Source: Nitrospira sp. (GTDB lineage: Bacteria; Nitrospirota; Nitrospiria; Nitrospirales; Nitrospiraceae). From it: a DNA stretch of 64,000 bases. Below, piece by piece: positions 34,851 to 42,712 of the stretch. The stretch is taken from the NCBI GenBank assembly GCA_030123605.1, contig CP126123.1, forward strand, positions 3,625,237 through 3,689,236, written 5' to 3'. The stretch's first letter is position 1; each line of letters starts with the position of its first letter. A program made the position numbers and the translations under genes. A model generated the notes under the pieces. The model searched no databases. It worked only from the letters and a program-made list of their open reading frames with translations, and had not been told where the DNA came from.

Positions 34851-34979
34851 TTAGCGCAACAGCCGCAACACCCAGGCCGCCCCGGCGGCCACCAGCGCGA
34901 GACCAATTGCCGCTGTCCCCCAGGCGACCAGGTCGGTGGCCAAGGCATTGCCGATCGTTTGAATTTGTTGCGCCGTCAT
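34851..34979 (-). CDS. 42-residue single-span membrane peptide
   Basis: ATG 34979, preceded by GGGAGAGGG, encodes a 42-residue peptide with a polar N-terminus (MTAQQIQTIGN), one hydrophobic span (VAWGTAAIGLALVAAGAAWV) and a basic end RLLR. It resembles filamentous-phage coat-type peptides without a signal sequence. Its stop overlaps the radC stop by 4 bp on the other strand. It lies beyond the terminator that follows the major coat gene. Confidence 0.6.
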   Translation of the reverse strand: MTAQQIQTIGNALATDLVAWGTAAIGLALVAAGAAWVLRLLR

Positions 34980-35022
34980 AGTCCCTCTCCCTCGTCATCG
35001 CTCTCAATCCGGTGTGGAAGGT

Positions 35023-35055
35023 AATAAAAGAGGCAGGCTGCTGCCAGCCTGCCTC
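35023..35055 (-). terminator. strong terminator after the major coat gene
   Basis: On the minus strand a perfect 11-bp stem GAGGCAGGCTG/CAGCCTGCCTC with a 4-nt loop is followed by TTTTATT, 13 bp after the stop of the coat gene at 35069. Filamentous phages characteristically terminate after gene VIII to give abundant coat mRNA. Confidence 0.9.
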
Positions 35056-35068
35056 GATGGGCTATTGC

Positions 35069-35281
35069 TCAGCCCACAATTGCGCGGACGCGCTTAAAGG
35101 CGTAAATCGCCAACGCCACGCCAATCAAGGCCGTGGCCCACAAGAGCAGATCGGCCCGCACCGTGGCCACATCCGCCGAGACCGGAAACAACTGCGCTTG
35201 CGAGAGCGCCGGCACGCCCAGGGCGAACACCAACGCCATGAGCACGCCCCCAAGCCCTTTCACCCAACCCCATCCCTTCAT
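35069..35281 (-). CDS. inovirus major coat protein (pVIII-like)
   Basis: ATG 35281 with an AGGAGGT ribosome-binding site encodes 70 residues: a signal peptide with basic start (MKGWGWVKG), hydrophobic core and ALSQAQ-type cleavage site near residue 29, then a ~41-residue mature part with an amphipathic N-terminus, one membrane span (LLLWATALIGVALAIYAF) and a basic DNA-facing tail KRVRAIVG. Size, layout and the downstream terminator are those of a filamentous-phage major coat protein. Confidence 0.85.
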   Translation of the reverse strand: MKGWGWVKGLGGVLMALVFALGVPALSQAQLFPVSADVATVRADLLLWATALIGVALAIYAFKRVRAIVG

Positions 35282-35353
35282 ACGGCACCTCCTTGTGCTG
35301 ATGGTGGTTCCGTCCACCGACGCCGCCGGATGACTCGCCGACGGTCAAGTGCC

Positions 35354-35461
35354 TCAGTGATTCTGAGGCAGAATCAGTTTGATAATGAGGCCCACGGCAA
35401 AGCCGCCGAGCCAGAAAATCGCCGTGAAATAAGTCATGGCCTCAATCGCCGGCAGGTCCAT
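35354..35461 (-). CDS. 35-residue membrane peptide
   Basis: ATG 35461 overlaps the last 20 bp of zot and encodes 35 residues with one span (YFTAIFWLGGFAVGLIIKLIL). Position, between zot and the coat gene, and size suggest a minor coat or assembly peptide of the pVII/pIX kind, which is inference. Confidence 0.6.
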   Translation of the reverse strand: MDLPAIEAMTYFTAIFWLGGFAVGLIIKLILPQNH

Positions 35462-36449
35462 AGAACACTCCTTCACCAATCAGTCGCATCGATCCCTCTT
35501 CATAGACTTCTGAGACCGACACCCCATATCGACCGGTAATCTGAGCCGCCGTCAGGATCTCGCCGCTGTCCAGCAGGTAGCGCCAACCTTGGCGGTCCTT
35601 GCTCATTCCGGCGCCGCCGAGGATTCGGACGGGTCGCTTTGGGAAGGGCGGAGTCGCGGGAGCTGGCGGAGACATTCCCAAGGGGTTGAGTAGACTGCCA
35701 GACGCAGGGACTGGCGCTCCGACGGTCGTGGTGGGGACAGGAGTTGACCCATCTGCCGACGCTGGCTTACTCGCACTCAATGAAGACCAGGGCCGCCAGA
35801 CCATGAGACCGATGGCGAACAATCCTGCGGCAATGCCGATGGCGATTCGTGCCGACTTAAACACCGTATGACTGCGTTTCTGTTCTTGAATGGCCGCCGA
35901 GGCATAACTCGAATAGTAGGCGTAGATCGCTGGCGAGTAGGTCCCGACAAAGGCCCGGATGACCTCGTTGTCTTCAGGGTTCCCGCGTACCTTGCCTTGA
36001 TACTTTTTGGACAGGCCCACAAACGCGAGCTTGCGGAACTTCACCGTCGCTTCAATCAATCGGGTGACGCCTTGCGACATCTGCCGGAAGTCCTGGCTCA
36101 TGAGCAAAATATCCACGCCGTAGTGTCGATGCGTTTCGAGCCAACGCAGGAGCCCCGGTTCGACTTTCTGCATGGAGCGAAAGACGGTTTGCGCTTCGTC
36201 GATGATGACCGCAGATCCTGGTTCGACATGGGGAAAGGCCTGGAGGACTTCCACAGAGTCTTTCCAGAGCGTGATCTGTTGTTCGAGGACGGAGAGCTCG
36301 ATGCCCGTAAAGAGCGCGAGTCTGTCGAGATAGATGCCATCCACCGCGATGTAGAGCCGTCGGCCTTGTTTCACCCAGGGCAGGAACTTCTCGCAGATTG
36401 CGTGATAGGATTTCCCCGAGCCTGGCACCCCTTCATACAGTTCGATCAT
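35442..36449 (-). CDS. zot: Zot-family inovirus assembly ATPase (pI-like)
   Basis: ATG 36449 gives 335 residues. The Zonular-occludens-toxin (PF05707) ATPase domain shows Walker A GVPGSGKS (7-14) and Walker B VIIDEAQ (81-87), with LLMSQDFRQMSQGVTRLIEAT typical of the family. A single membrane span lies at about 202-218, then a Pro/Ser/Thr-rich periplasmic linker and a C-terminal beta-rich domain. It should power extrusion of the filament through the inner membrane. The start overlaps the upstream 28-residue peptide stop (ATGA). Confidence 0.93.
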   Translation of the reverse strand: MIELYEGVPGSGKSYHAICEKFLPWVKQGRRLYIAVDGIYLDRLALFTGIELSVLEQQITLWKDSVEVLQAFPHVEPGSAVIIDEAQTVFRSMQKVEPGLLRWLETHRHYGVDILLMSQDFRQMSQGVTRLIEATVKFRKLAFVGLSKKYQGKVRGNPEDNEVIRAFVGTYSPAIYAYYSSYASAAIQEQKRSHTVFKSARIAIGIAAGLFAIGLMVWRPWSSLSASKPASADGSTPVPTTTVGAPVPASGSLLNPLGMSPPAPATPPFPKRPVRILGGAGMSKDRQGWRYLLDSGEILTAAQITGRYGVSVSEVYEEGSMRLIGEGVFYGPAGD

Positions 36450-36532
36450 TGAAGACTCCGGAGGTACACCCAGATCCAGAGGGCCAACACAACGGTCCAG
36501 GCATAAGCCCAGCCCAGCACCAGTTGATTCAT
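36446..36532 (-). CDS. 28-residue membrane peptide
   Basis: A 28-residue ORF (starts MNQLVLGWAYAW) with one span and a YLRSLQ end. Its ATG overlaps the stop of the upstream DUF2523-like gene and its stop overlaps the zot start, both as ATGA, so it is embedded in a chain of translationally coupled genes. It is probably a minor virion peptide. Confidence 0.65.
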   Translation of the reverse strand: MNQLVLGWAYAWTVVLALWIWVYLRSLQ

Positions 36533-36804
36533 GAGCCCCACCGCACAAATGGGATCGTCTGCAGAATGAACCGGGTGCCCATGGCGCTCGCCACGATGGC
36601 CAGCGCCTGACTCATCCCCGTCGCGCCCAGCACCCACGCGTACTGACCGGGAATCACCGGCAGGGTGAGCCCTGCTGTGCCGATGGTGGCGAGCGTGCTG
36701 TCCGCCACGGAGAGCAGGGAATCCCAGATCCCGAGGCCCCAATCGGTCAGCGTAAAGAAAAACTCCTGAAGCCAGCAGTAGATGAGCGTCAGAATCGCGG
36801 TCAT
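36529..36804 (-). CDS. DUF2523/pVI-like minor coat protein
   Basis: ATG 36804, overlapping the stop of the adhesin-like gene (ATGA), gives 91 residues with hydrophobic segments at about 3-20 and 40-90 (IGTAGLTLPVIPGQYAWVLGA). Position directly upstream of zot and size match the DUF2523 proteins of inoviruses, the counterpart of pVI. Confidence 0.75.
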   Translation of the reverse strand: MTAILTLIYCWLQEFFFTLTDWGLGIWDSLLSVADSTLATIGTAGLTLPVIPGQYAWVLGATGMSQALAIVASAMGTRFILQTIPFVRWGS

Positions 36805-38069
36805 GTCGTCTGGCCTCCACCCACGAAGATAATGCGGTAGGCAGCAATGGAGGCCGTCGCAATGACCAGCGTGCGTAACACCGTGAAGAACCAGGCCCAT
36901 TGATTGAAATCGACCTGTTGGCTCCCAAAGAAAGCCGAGGGTAAGGCAATCACCGGCAAGGTCGAGGGCCAGGTGAGTGACTTCAGGAGATTTAGCGTCC
37001 CGAGCAAGCCACTGCTGGCCCAGATGGTCTGATGCGCTTGCAGAACCGTGCCGAAGGTCCGGTTTTCATGTGAGCCAACCGCGCAGGAGGTCGTGGCCTG
37101 CGTTTCCTCATGTTGTGTCGTCGAGCCATCCGGATTCTGCGTGGTCGTGGTGGTTGTGGTTGTCGTCTGCTGTTGCGTGTTTTGTTGCGGGGTACTCGCC
37201 GGAGGCGGGACCGTGTCCACCACGACGATATCGCCAGCAGGCACAGGCTTCGGTTTCACCGTTGTTGGCATCTCGGTCGGTGTGACCGGCTGGGAGATGG
37301 TGGTATCAGCCGGCTGTGTCGTGCCAGTGGTGCCAACGGGATTCGTATGAGCCTCAACCGACTTCGGATCGCTGGCCGGAAGACCGCCAACGAAGTTCGC
37401 CACTTGTTGCTGCGTGGGCGGAATCAACGCATCTTGAATCGGTGGGGTGGAACCGGGAACCCCCTTTCGATGGCAGACATACAGGCTGTAGCCACCCACC
37501 GCAGGACCATTCACGAAAAAGTTGCCGGTAAAGAAGACGGCCGTACTGAGACTCTGAAAGGGTCCGACCACCCAGTCGTGCTGATATTCGCTGTCCACCG
37601 CGCACAACGGGACATTGGTCGCGCTGAATTGAATGGTCGCATTCGGATAAGCCGGATTGCCGGGCGTGTTCGTGCCGAAACCCGGGAAGGTCTGAACGCC
37701 GGCATTCGAGCTAGCGACTTGCCAGCCGCCCGGCGTGGATGCGGCGGTTTTCACCGCTGAGAGATCAGACTGGGAGTAGTACATCTGAGCCAGTACCAAA
37801 CCCGCACTCACGCCGAGCGCCGCCCAGCCGACCGGACCGGCCACCATGCGCACCGCCATGGAGGCAGCCGAGGGTGCCAGCGCGGCGGTCGCGACCTGAT
37901 TCGCCAAGGCTGAGCGTTGCGCGGCGAGATAGGCAATGCGTTCGGCTTGCGCGATCACTCTCGAATACTGCGTGGCGGTTTGCGCGAGGGATTCGGCCGG
38001 CGCCAAGCAGAAAGAGAACAGCAAGCCCCAGATGAGGGTGAGATAACTGGTTAACCCAAAGACTTTCAC
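36801..38069 (-). CDS. inovirus adsorption/minor coat protein (pIII-like)
   Basis: A GTG at 38069 gives 422 residues. There is a signal peptide (cleavage after ESLAQ), an N-terminal helical/hydrophobic region, a central Cys-containing globular part (VPLCAVDSEY, YVCHRKG), a low-complexity Pro/Thr linker with a run of nine threonines near residue 300, and a C-terminal domain with a membrane span (LRTLVIATASIAAYRIIFV). This is the layout of filamentous-phage receptor-binding proteins. Sequence identity to known pIII is not evident, so the assignment rests on layout and position. Confidence 0.75.
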   Translation of the reverse strand: MKVFGLTSYLTLIWGLLFSFCLAPAESLAQTATQYSRVIAQAERIAYLAAQRSALANQVATAALAPSAASMAVRMVAGPVGWAALGVSAGLVLAQMYYSQSDLSAVKTAASTPGGWQVASSNAGVQTFPGFGTNTPGNPAYPNATIQFSATNVPLCAVDSEYQHDWVVGPFQSLSTAVFFTGNFFVNGPAVGGYSLYVCHRKGVPGSTPPIQDALIPPTQQQVANFVGGLPASDPKSVEAHTNPVGTTGTTQPADTTISQPVTPTEMPTTVKPKPVPAGDIVVVDTVPPPASTPQQNTQQQTTTTTTTTTQNPDGSTTQHEETQATTSCAVGSHENRTFGTVLQAHQTIWASSGLLGTLNLLKSLTWPSTLPVIALPSAFFGSQQVDFNQWAWFFTVLRTLVIATASIAAYRIIFVGGGQTT

Positions 38070-38128
38070 AACCGTCCGACTCCCAAGCCGGCGAGGAAGG
38101 CCAGCAACAAGACCGCCACGAGAATCAT
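38066..38128 (-). CDS. 20-residue hydrophobic peptide
   Basis: ATG 38128 encodes MILVAVLLLAFLAGLGVGRL (a GTG at 38140 would add four residues). Its stop overlaps the GTG start of the pIII-like gene. Tiny single-span peptides in this position are typical inovirus minor coat proteins; no other evidence is available. Confidence 0.55.
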   Translation of the reverse strand: MILVAVLLLAFLAGLGVGRL

Positions 38129-38160
38129 CGTGAGATCCACTGGCCTTCCTCCTCCTGCCG

Positions 38161-38424
38161 TTACTTCAGGACTTCCAATCCAGACAAATCGAAGAACACG
38201 CGGCCCGTCTGTTCGAACTTCCGCACTTCGATCGATGCACGAGCCTGTTTGCCTTCGGCCTGCTTGCAGACCTCGATCAACGGCATCTGATCCTCTGGAA
38301 TACCCAAGCGCAGCACCCCCGGATCTTTGCCCTTCACATAAAAGTCCACCGATCTGTAGACCTTGCCTTCCCGGCTCCTCCGTTCCACATAGCCCTGAAC
38401 AGCACCCTCCGCTTTCACTTGCAT
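38161..38424 (-). CDS. putative ssDNA-binding protein (pV-like)
   Basis: ATG 38424 follows a near-perfect ribosome-binding site (AGGAGGGAAGG). The 87-residue product is beta-rich with conserved-looking basic and aromatic residues (YVERRSREGKVYRSVDFYV) and is predicted to be an OB-type small protein, as expected of the phage protein that coats single-stranded DNA. It lies between rep and the structural genes. The assignment is by position and fold impression only. Confidence 0.65.
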   Translation of the reverse strand: MQVKAEGAVQGYVERRSREGKVYRSVDFYVKGKDPGVLRLGIPEDQMPLIEVCKQAEGKQARASIEVRKFEQTGRVFFDLSGLEVLK

Positions 38425-38621
38425 CGTCCTTCCCTCCTATTGAATGGTGAATCGGATCAGCCAAGCGCCTGACCCACACGCCCCGGCCTTCGGACCGGGC
38501 TTTTGGCCTGAGACAGAATTCCGAATCGCATGCCGTACAGCTCAGATACAGGGCGCCTTGTACCCACTTGCACCGACAACCTCTGGTTCCACATCCTGGA
38601 CACATGCGTCGCCACGATCCG

Positions 38622-39614
38622 TTATGAAACTCTAAGGACATAGGGAGTCCCTCGCTTCCGCTGCTTCAGCAACGCATAGTGCTTCTGCGTCCATCGCTTG
38701 GTGCCCGCATAGATCATCTCGAACAGAAACTGATCCCCTCGACAGGCGACGACCACCGCGAGCATGGGACTGATGGCGTTCGCCAACCAGGCGGCCACAT
38801 CATCCAATCGTTGTTGAATGCGCTCGACGACAAGCCGGCAGCGCATGAAGCCTTCAGTCAACGCTTTCCACCAGCCAACCAACGGCGCCCGATACTTCTC
38901 ATAGGATTCCGCCTCTCGCGTGGTCTCCCGAAAATCGACATAGGAACGCAGCACGCCAACCAAAAACGCCCGCCAATCTTCGGGATCGAGCGTGAGTAAT
39001 GCCTTGGCACAGGCCTGGGCTCGATCCTGTTTGAACTCCAGCTCCCATCGGACGCCATACAACCCCGCGTCTTCGCGGCCTTTGGCTTGGAGTTCCAGCC
39101 GCTTGTCATAGACTCGCAGCATGCTTTGGCTTTCCCGACTGCCGAAATACAGGGTCTCCCCAGTGCGGGTTCCCTCACGATGATTCGACGCTTGGATGAC
39201 TTTGAATTGTTTCGAACGGCTGACCACCTGTCCGGCCTCCACGGCGAGGCGGACGGTCTCGACTGCGACAGAGCCCTCCCGGTCGTCCAGCGCCACATCA
39301 ATGCGGGTGACATGGCCTTTCTGGGCAAAGATCCAGGCCAACACGGTCTTCAACTTGGTTTCATCCCACTGGGAGACAATCCCGGCCGACAGATCCACAT
39401 GCACTTCTTTGGGATTGCGAGGCGCACCCGTCCCTAGTTTGCCGACGCCCGTTTTGCCTTCTGTCATGAACTGAGCGACGGGATAGCCGCGAAAGCCGGT
39501 CTCACTCTGGAACCAGTCGCCACCAATCAGCGTAATCACGTCGGCCACTTCGGCCTTGGGCAACGTGAAGGCGAGCCAATCGACCGTTTGGGTGAAACCT
39601 CCGGAACCTGTCAT
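38622..39614 (-). CDS. phage replication initiation protein (Rep_trans/RstA type)
   Basis: The 330-residue protein has the Rep_trans (PF02486) pattern: VDWLAFTL at the N-terminus, HVTRIDVALDD, YFGSRESQSMLRVYDK and RWELEFK. These are rolling-circle initiators of filamentous phages and related plasmids, which nick one strand through a tyrosine. The start overlaps the HTH gene's stop (ATGA). Confidence 0.9.
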   Translation of the reverse strand: MTGSGGFTQTVDWLAFTLPKAEVADVITLIGGDWFQSETGFRGYPVAQFMTEGKTGVGKLGTGAPRNPKEVHVDLSAGIVSQWDETKLKTVLAWIFAQKGHVTRIDVALDDREGSVAVETVRLAVEAGQVVSRSKQFKVIQASNHREGTRTGETLYFGSRESQSMLRVYDKRLELQAKGREDAGLYGVRWELEFKQDRAQACAKALLTLDPEDWRAFLVGVLRSYVDFRETTREAESYEKYRAPLVGWWKALTEGFMRCRLVVERIQQRLDDVAAWLANAISPMLAVVVACRGDQFLFEMIYAGTKRWTQKHYALLKQRKRGTPYVLRVS

Positions 39615-39922
39615 TTCTTCCTCCTTGGCTTCCGTGCGATAGACGCCCCCGTCTTACCCAGTCGGGGGCTGGTCCGCTGCGCGCGCCGCCGGCTTGCGCC
39701 GCCTTGCGCGCTGCGCGGTCCCACTTCCTTCTTGGACAACACAAAGGTCAGTTCACGCCCTTTGGCCTTCAGAGCTTCTTTCACCCGTTCCAGGTCGAAG
39801 CGAACAAAACGGCAGAATCGATCCACGGGAATCTCGCCCTTGCGGTAGGCCCGGCGGATGGACTTCACACTCACTCCCAGTTTGGCGGCCAATTGGTCGG
39901 CGGTGATCCATAACCTTCTCAT
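39611..39922 (-). CDS. helix-turn-helix DNA-binding protein
   Basis: ATG 39922, with an AGGAGATG ribosome-binding site, gives 103 residues. The N-terminal half is a MerR/excisionase-like HTH (ITADQLAAKLGVSVKSIRRAY, then a FCRFVRFDLERVKEAL wing); the C-terminus is very basic (ASIARKPRRKK). It heads the phage operon, 80 bp downstream of a phased repeat array, and probably controls phage gene expression or origin activity. Confidence 0.8.
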   Translation of the reverse strand: MRRLWITADQLAAKLGVSVKSIRRAYRKGEIPVDRFCRFVRFDLERVKEALKAKGRELTFVLSKKEVGPRSAQGGASRRRAQRTSPRLGKTGASIARKPRRKK

Positions 39923-40003
39923 GGCATCTCCTCTCTCACGATGATGTCGCGCGGCACGGCGCTGACCATACGCAGGCGAGCCGTGCTGGTGAAAGATCCC
40001 TTG

Positions 40004-40041
40004 AGGGGACAGTAGGGGACAGGAGGGGACACTGGAGGACA
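40004..40041. repeat. 10-bp phased AGGGGACA repeats upstream of the phage operon
   Basis: AGGGGACA occurs at 40004, 40014 and 40024 and as the variant TGGAGGACA around 40033-40041, at an exact 10-bp period; further GGGAC copies follow near 40049 and 40057. The array lies just upstream of the HTH-Rep genes, consistent with an iteron or operator bound on one face of the helix. Confidence 0.65.
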
Positions 40042-40779
40042 GAAAACAGGGACGGTGGGACAACCTAATTTAAGCATGCTCAGGAGCTATTCATCATGCA
40101 TCACCTCCGCTATCGTCCGATGCAATCTGCTTCGACCAACGCAACGTCCGCGCCAGTCGCGATGAATCGAGACTTGCATGGCCCATCAGTAATAGTTTTC
40201 GGCCGGAATCATAGTTGAAAGTATTAATACATAGGTAGCTATCTGCGAGACACTCGACACTAAAGTTTTGCAGAAAAACGGCGATAGGGCCGAAAAACGT
40301 ATGGCTAGAGCCATATGGCCCCATACCACACATCCTAAGGTCTGAAATTGGAGAGCGGTACTGTGCAAATGAAGTGCGAGCGAAGCTGCAGCGAGAATGC
40401 AATCCAATAAGCACTAACCAAGAGTCAAAGAAACAATACCGAAGGAGTCAGAACAAAAAATCGTAATGTAATGGGACAAAAAATGTTCGGCCGGGACTCC
40501 GCGTAGTGTTCTAACGTCGTTCGGAGCTTCTGCCGGATCATGGCATGGTCATCGACCAGAGGAGGAACATCCACACTCAGCGATGGCAGGTTTCAACCGC
40601 CCGGACAGAAGAGTCCCCAGCAGACAAAATAGCGATCGAGACACACCTGTCAATTCTTCGGTTCGCGCTACGGTAATTAGCGATTGTATCGCATTCGCGG
40701 AACGGCAAGTGCTGTCTCTGCCGAGATTGGAACTCTTAGCGAATGGAGCCCTGAATGAAGTACAGCAAGCGATCTAGGG

Positions 40780-40838
40780 GAAGCGGTCCGGCTACCGGTT
40801 AGGGAGGTCCGAGGACCGGACTCTGTCCCTCCCGCTTC
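40780..40838. repeat. nested inverted repeats
   Basis: GAAGCG (40780-40785) pairs with CGCTTC (40833-40838), GGGAGG (40802-40807) with CCTCCC (40828-40833), and TCCG with CGGA inside that. The result is a branched hairpin about 60 bp upstream of the methylase operon start. Confidence 0.5.
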
Positions 40839-40856
40839 ATCTTTGGTGAAAGACAG

Positions 40857-40879
40857 GGTCATCGCCGCTGCGCTATACT
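40857..40879 (+). promoter_or_regulatory. weak candidate promoter of the defence operon
   Basis: TATACT at 40874-40879 lies 16 bp before the first ATG. The best -35 at 17-bp spacing is AGACAG just upstream, a poor match. No Shine-Dalgarno sequence precedes the ATG, so the mRNA may be near-leaderless. Confidence 0.35.
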
Positions 40880-40895
40880 CCGACTGGATTTATTT

Positions 40896-41564
40896 ATGAG
40901 CCTAATCAAGTCTAAACAACGCGTCACTGACCATGGGGAGGTGTTCACTCCTCCGTGGATGGTCGAGGCGATGCTTGACCTCGTCAAGGGCGAGACCGAG
41001 CGGATTGACTCTCGTTTCTTGGAACCGGCGTGCGGCAGTGGCAACTTCCTCATCCGCATTTTGCAACGGAAGCTTGCCGCCGTCGAACTCAAGTTCGGTA
41101 AGTCTGATTTTGAAAAGCGGCACTACGCCCTTCTCGCTGTTATGTGCACCTACGGGATTGAGCTTCTGGCTGACAACATCGCTGAGTGTCGTGCAAATAT
41201 GCTGGAGATCCTTGCCGAGTACCTGGAGCTCGATGAATCGGATGAACTTTATCAGGCAGCTTCCTACGTGCTCTCGCATAACCTCGTGCACGGCGATGCA
41301 CTCACGATGCGTACCTGCGACGGTCAGGCCATTAGCTTTGCTGAATGGGGCTACCTGGGCAAGGGCAAGTTCCAGCGCCGCGATTTTCGCTTGGATATAC
41401 TCACTCAGGCCTCGGCCTATAGTGCGGAGGGAGACCTCTTTTCCAACCTAGGAAAGCATGAAATCTTCATGCCGACCAAGACCTACCCTCCCATGACGGT
41501 GGGCGATCTAGCTGCCGATTTGAGGCAGGAGGCAGTTGCACTAACGCCCGAGGAGGAGGCATGA
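40896..41564 (+). CDS. N6-adenine DNA methylase-like protein lacking the NPPY motif
   Basis: The 222-residue protein has motif X (GEVFTPPWMVEAMLDLV), SAM motif I PACGSGNF (44-51), YGIELLADNIAECRANMLEI (motif II) and NLVHGDAL (motif III) of gamma-type N6-adenine methylases. It then diverges: where NPPY should follow, the sequence reads AISFAEWGYLGKGKFQRR and no [DNS]PP[YFW] occurs. It therefore has a SAM-binding half without the catalytic/target half. It is the first gene of a five-gene operon; its stop overlaps the ImmA/IrrE start by 4 bp. It may work with the second methylase downstream or act as a sensor. Confidence 0.85.
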   Translation: MSLIKSKQRVTDHGEVFTPPWMVEAMLDLVKGETERIDSRFLEPACGSGNFLIRILQRKLAAVELKFGKSDFEKRHYALLAVMCTYGIELLADNIAECRANMLEILAEYLELDESDELYQAASYVLSHNLVHGDALTMRTCDGQAISFAEWGYLGKGKFQRRDFRLDILTQASAYSAEGDLFSNLGKHEIFMPTKTYPPMTVGDLAADLRQEAVALTPEEEA

Positions 41565-42712
41565 CGACTGTGCCTGCTTCCGTGCCCGTGCTGCGCTGGG
41601 CAGCGCAACGCGCGCGCCTGGACGACGACGACCTGGCGGCGCGCTTCCATAAGTGGCCGTTGTGGCTCAGCGGTGATGCCCAGCCCACGCTCAAACAACT
41701 AGAAGACTTTGCGCGCCTCACGCACACAGCCATCGGCTACTTCTTCCTGCCCCAGCCGCCCGAGCTGGCACTGCCAGTGCCGGACTTCCGGACTCTTCGT
41801 AACGAGATGCTCGCTGAGCCAAGCAGCGACTTACTGGACACCCTTTACTTGTGCCAGCAGCGGCAGGACTGGTACCGCGACCATGCCCGAATGCACGGCT
41901 TTCCGACCTTGCAATTTGTCGGCAGCGCGAGCTTGCAGGAATCGGCGGACAATGTGGCGCAAGGCCTGCGCGAGGCGCTGAGCCTATCCACCGAGGTACG
42001 TCGCCAAATGCCCACTTGGACGGACGCGCTGCGCCACTTGATCGCCAAGGCCGAAGATGCCGGAGTCATGGTGATGGTGAGTTCCGTGGTGGGCAGCAAC
42101 AGCCATCGCAAGCTGGACGTGGGCGAGTTTCGCGGCTTCGCGCTGGCGGACGGCCTTGCGCCCCTGGTCTTTCTAAACGGTGCAGACAGTAAGGCTGCGC
42201 AGATGTTCACGCTGGGGCACGAGCTGGCCCACATCTGGCTGGGCGCAACGGGCGTATCGGACGCACAGGTAGGGCAAGTGCCCGAGCAGCAAACGGAGCG
42301 CTGGTGCAACCAGGTGGCGGCGGAACTGTTGATGCCCATGGCGGAGCTGCGAGCGGTGCACGAGCGCGGCGCCCCGATTCCGGACGAAATCCAGAGGTTG
42401 GCACGCGAGTTCAAGGTCAGCACGCTGGTTGCCTTGCGCCGCCTGTTCGACGCGGGCTACATCAGCAAAACTACCCTATGGCAGCACTACCGTGAGGAAC
42501 AGGAGCGGCTGCGCACGCTGAAGGAACGTAGCAGCAGCGGTGGCGACTTTTATCGCAGCCTGGGTGCACGCACTAGCAAACGCTTTGCCCGCGCCATCGT
42601 GTCTAGCACGTTGGAGGGACTGACCTCGTTTTCAGACGCCTTTCGCATGCTCGGCGTGCGCAAAACGGCCACGTTCTACGAAGCGGCGCGTGAGCTAGGG
42701 GTTACGGCGTGA
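41561..42712 (+). CDS. ImmA/IrrE metallopeptidase
   Basis: The 383-residue protein has the zinc-protease motif HELAH (220-224) in FTLGHELAHIW, with a downstream WCNQVAAELLMP that supplies the third ligand region, typical of ImmA/IrrE (COG2856). The N-terminal ~70 residues resemble the HTH/adaptor part seen in toxin-antitoxin-type members (LRWAAQRARLDDDDLAARF, PTLKQLEDFARLT). Family members cleave repressors or antitoxins, or serve as antitoxins for DUF4411 proteins. The next gene is such a DUF4411 protein, and starts and stops overlap on both sides. Confidence 0.9.
   Translation: MTTVPASVPVLRWAAQRARLDDDDLAARFHKWPLWLSGDAQPTLKQLEDFARLTHTAIGYFFLPQPPELALPVPDFRTLRNEMLAEPSSDLLDTLYLCQQRQDWYRDHARMHGFPTLQFVGSASLQESADNVAQGLREALSLSTEVRRQMPTWTDALRHLIAKAEDAGVMVMVSSVVGSNSHRKLDVGEFRGFALADGLAPLVFLNGADSKAAQMFTLGHELAHIWLGATGVSDAQVGQVPEQQTERWCNQVAAELLMPMAELRAVHERGAPIPDEIQRLAREFKVSTLVALRRLFDAGYISKTTLWQHYREEQERLRTLKERSSSGGDFYRSLGARTSKRFARAIVSSTLEGLTSFSDAFRMLGVRKTATFYEAARELGVTA

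Larger units (their letters stand above)
32114..34854 (+). pseudogene. radC: radC-like JAB/JAMM gene interrupted by a group II intron
   Basis: Exon-like part 1 is 32114-32447 and part 2 is 34685-34854. Joined, they give 504 nt in frame, a 167-residue RadC-type protein with the N-terminal HhH region missing, as in many element-borne RadC copies. The join restores NAGAWLC-AHNHPS, aligning with the normal RadC sequence, and the JAMM motif HNHPSEDITPSPED (H-x-H-x7-S-x2-D) lies wholly in part 2. The intron between them is on the opposite strand, so the radC mRNA cannot be repaired by splicing; the gene should be inactive. A truncated 124-residue product could still be made from the first part. Confidence 0.88.
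40042..40895. other. long intergenic region between phage module and defence operon
   Basis: This 850-bp stretch separates the minus-strand phage operon from the plus-strand methylase operon. Open frames within it are short and show no recognisable motif. It contains more GGGACA motifs, AT-rich segments (40,430-40,490) and a structured GC-rich element at 40780-40838. It probably contains the two divergent promoters and perhaps the single-strand origin of the phage. Confidence 0.6.

Noticed and set aside
32114..34854. radC as a spliceable, functional split gene
   Set aside because: The intron RNA ends and RT lie on the opposite strand, so splicing of the radC transcript is not possible.
38425..38641. 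Cys-rich frame on the minus strand with CPGC and CTAC, resembling a zinc ribbon
   Set aside because: The frame has no stop and runs through the whole ssDNA-binding-like gene in another phase; a real gene would need complete overlap, so it is only a possible remnant.
40094..40414. 106-codon minus-strand open frame in the phage/defence intergenic region
   Set aside because: No ribosome-binding site, no recognisable domain and atypical composition; treated as non-coding.
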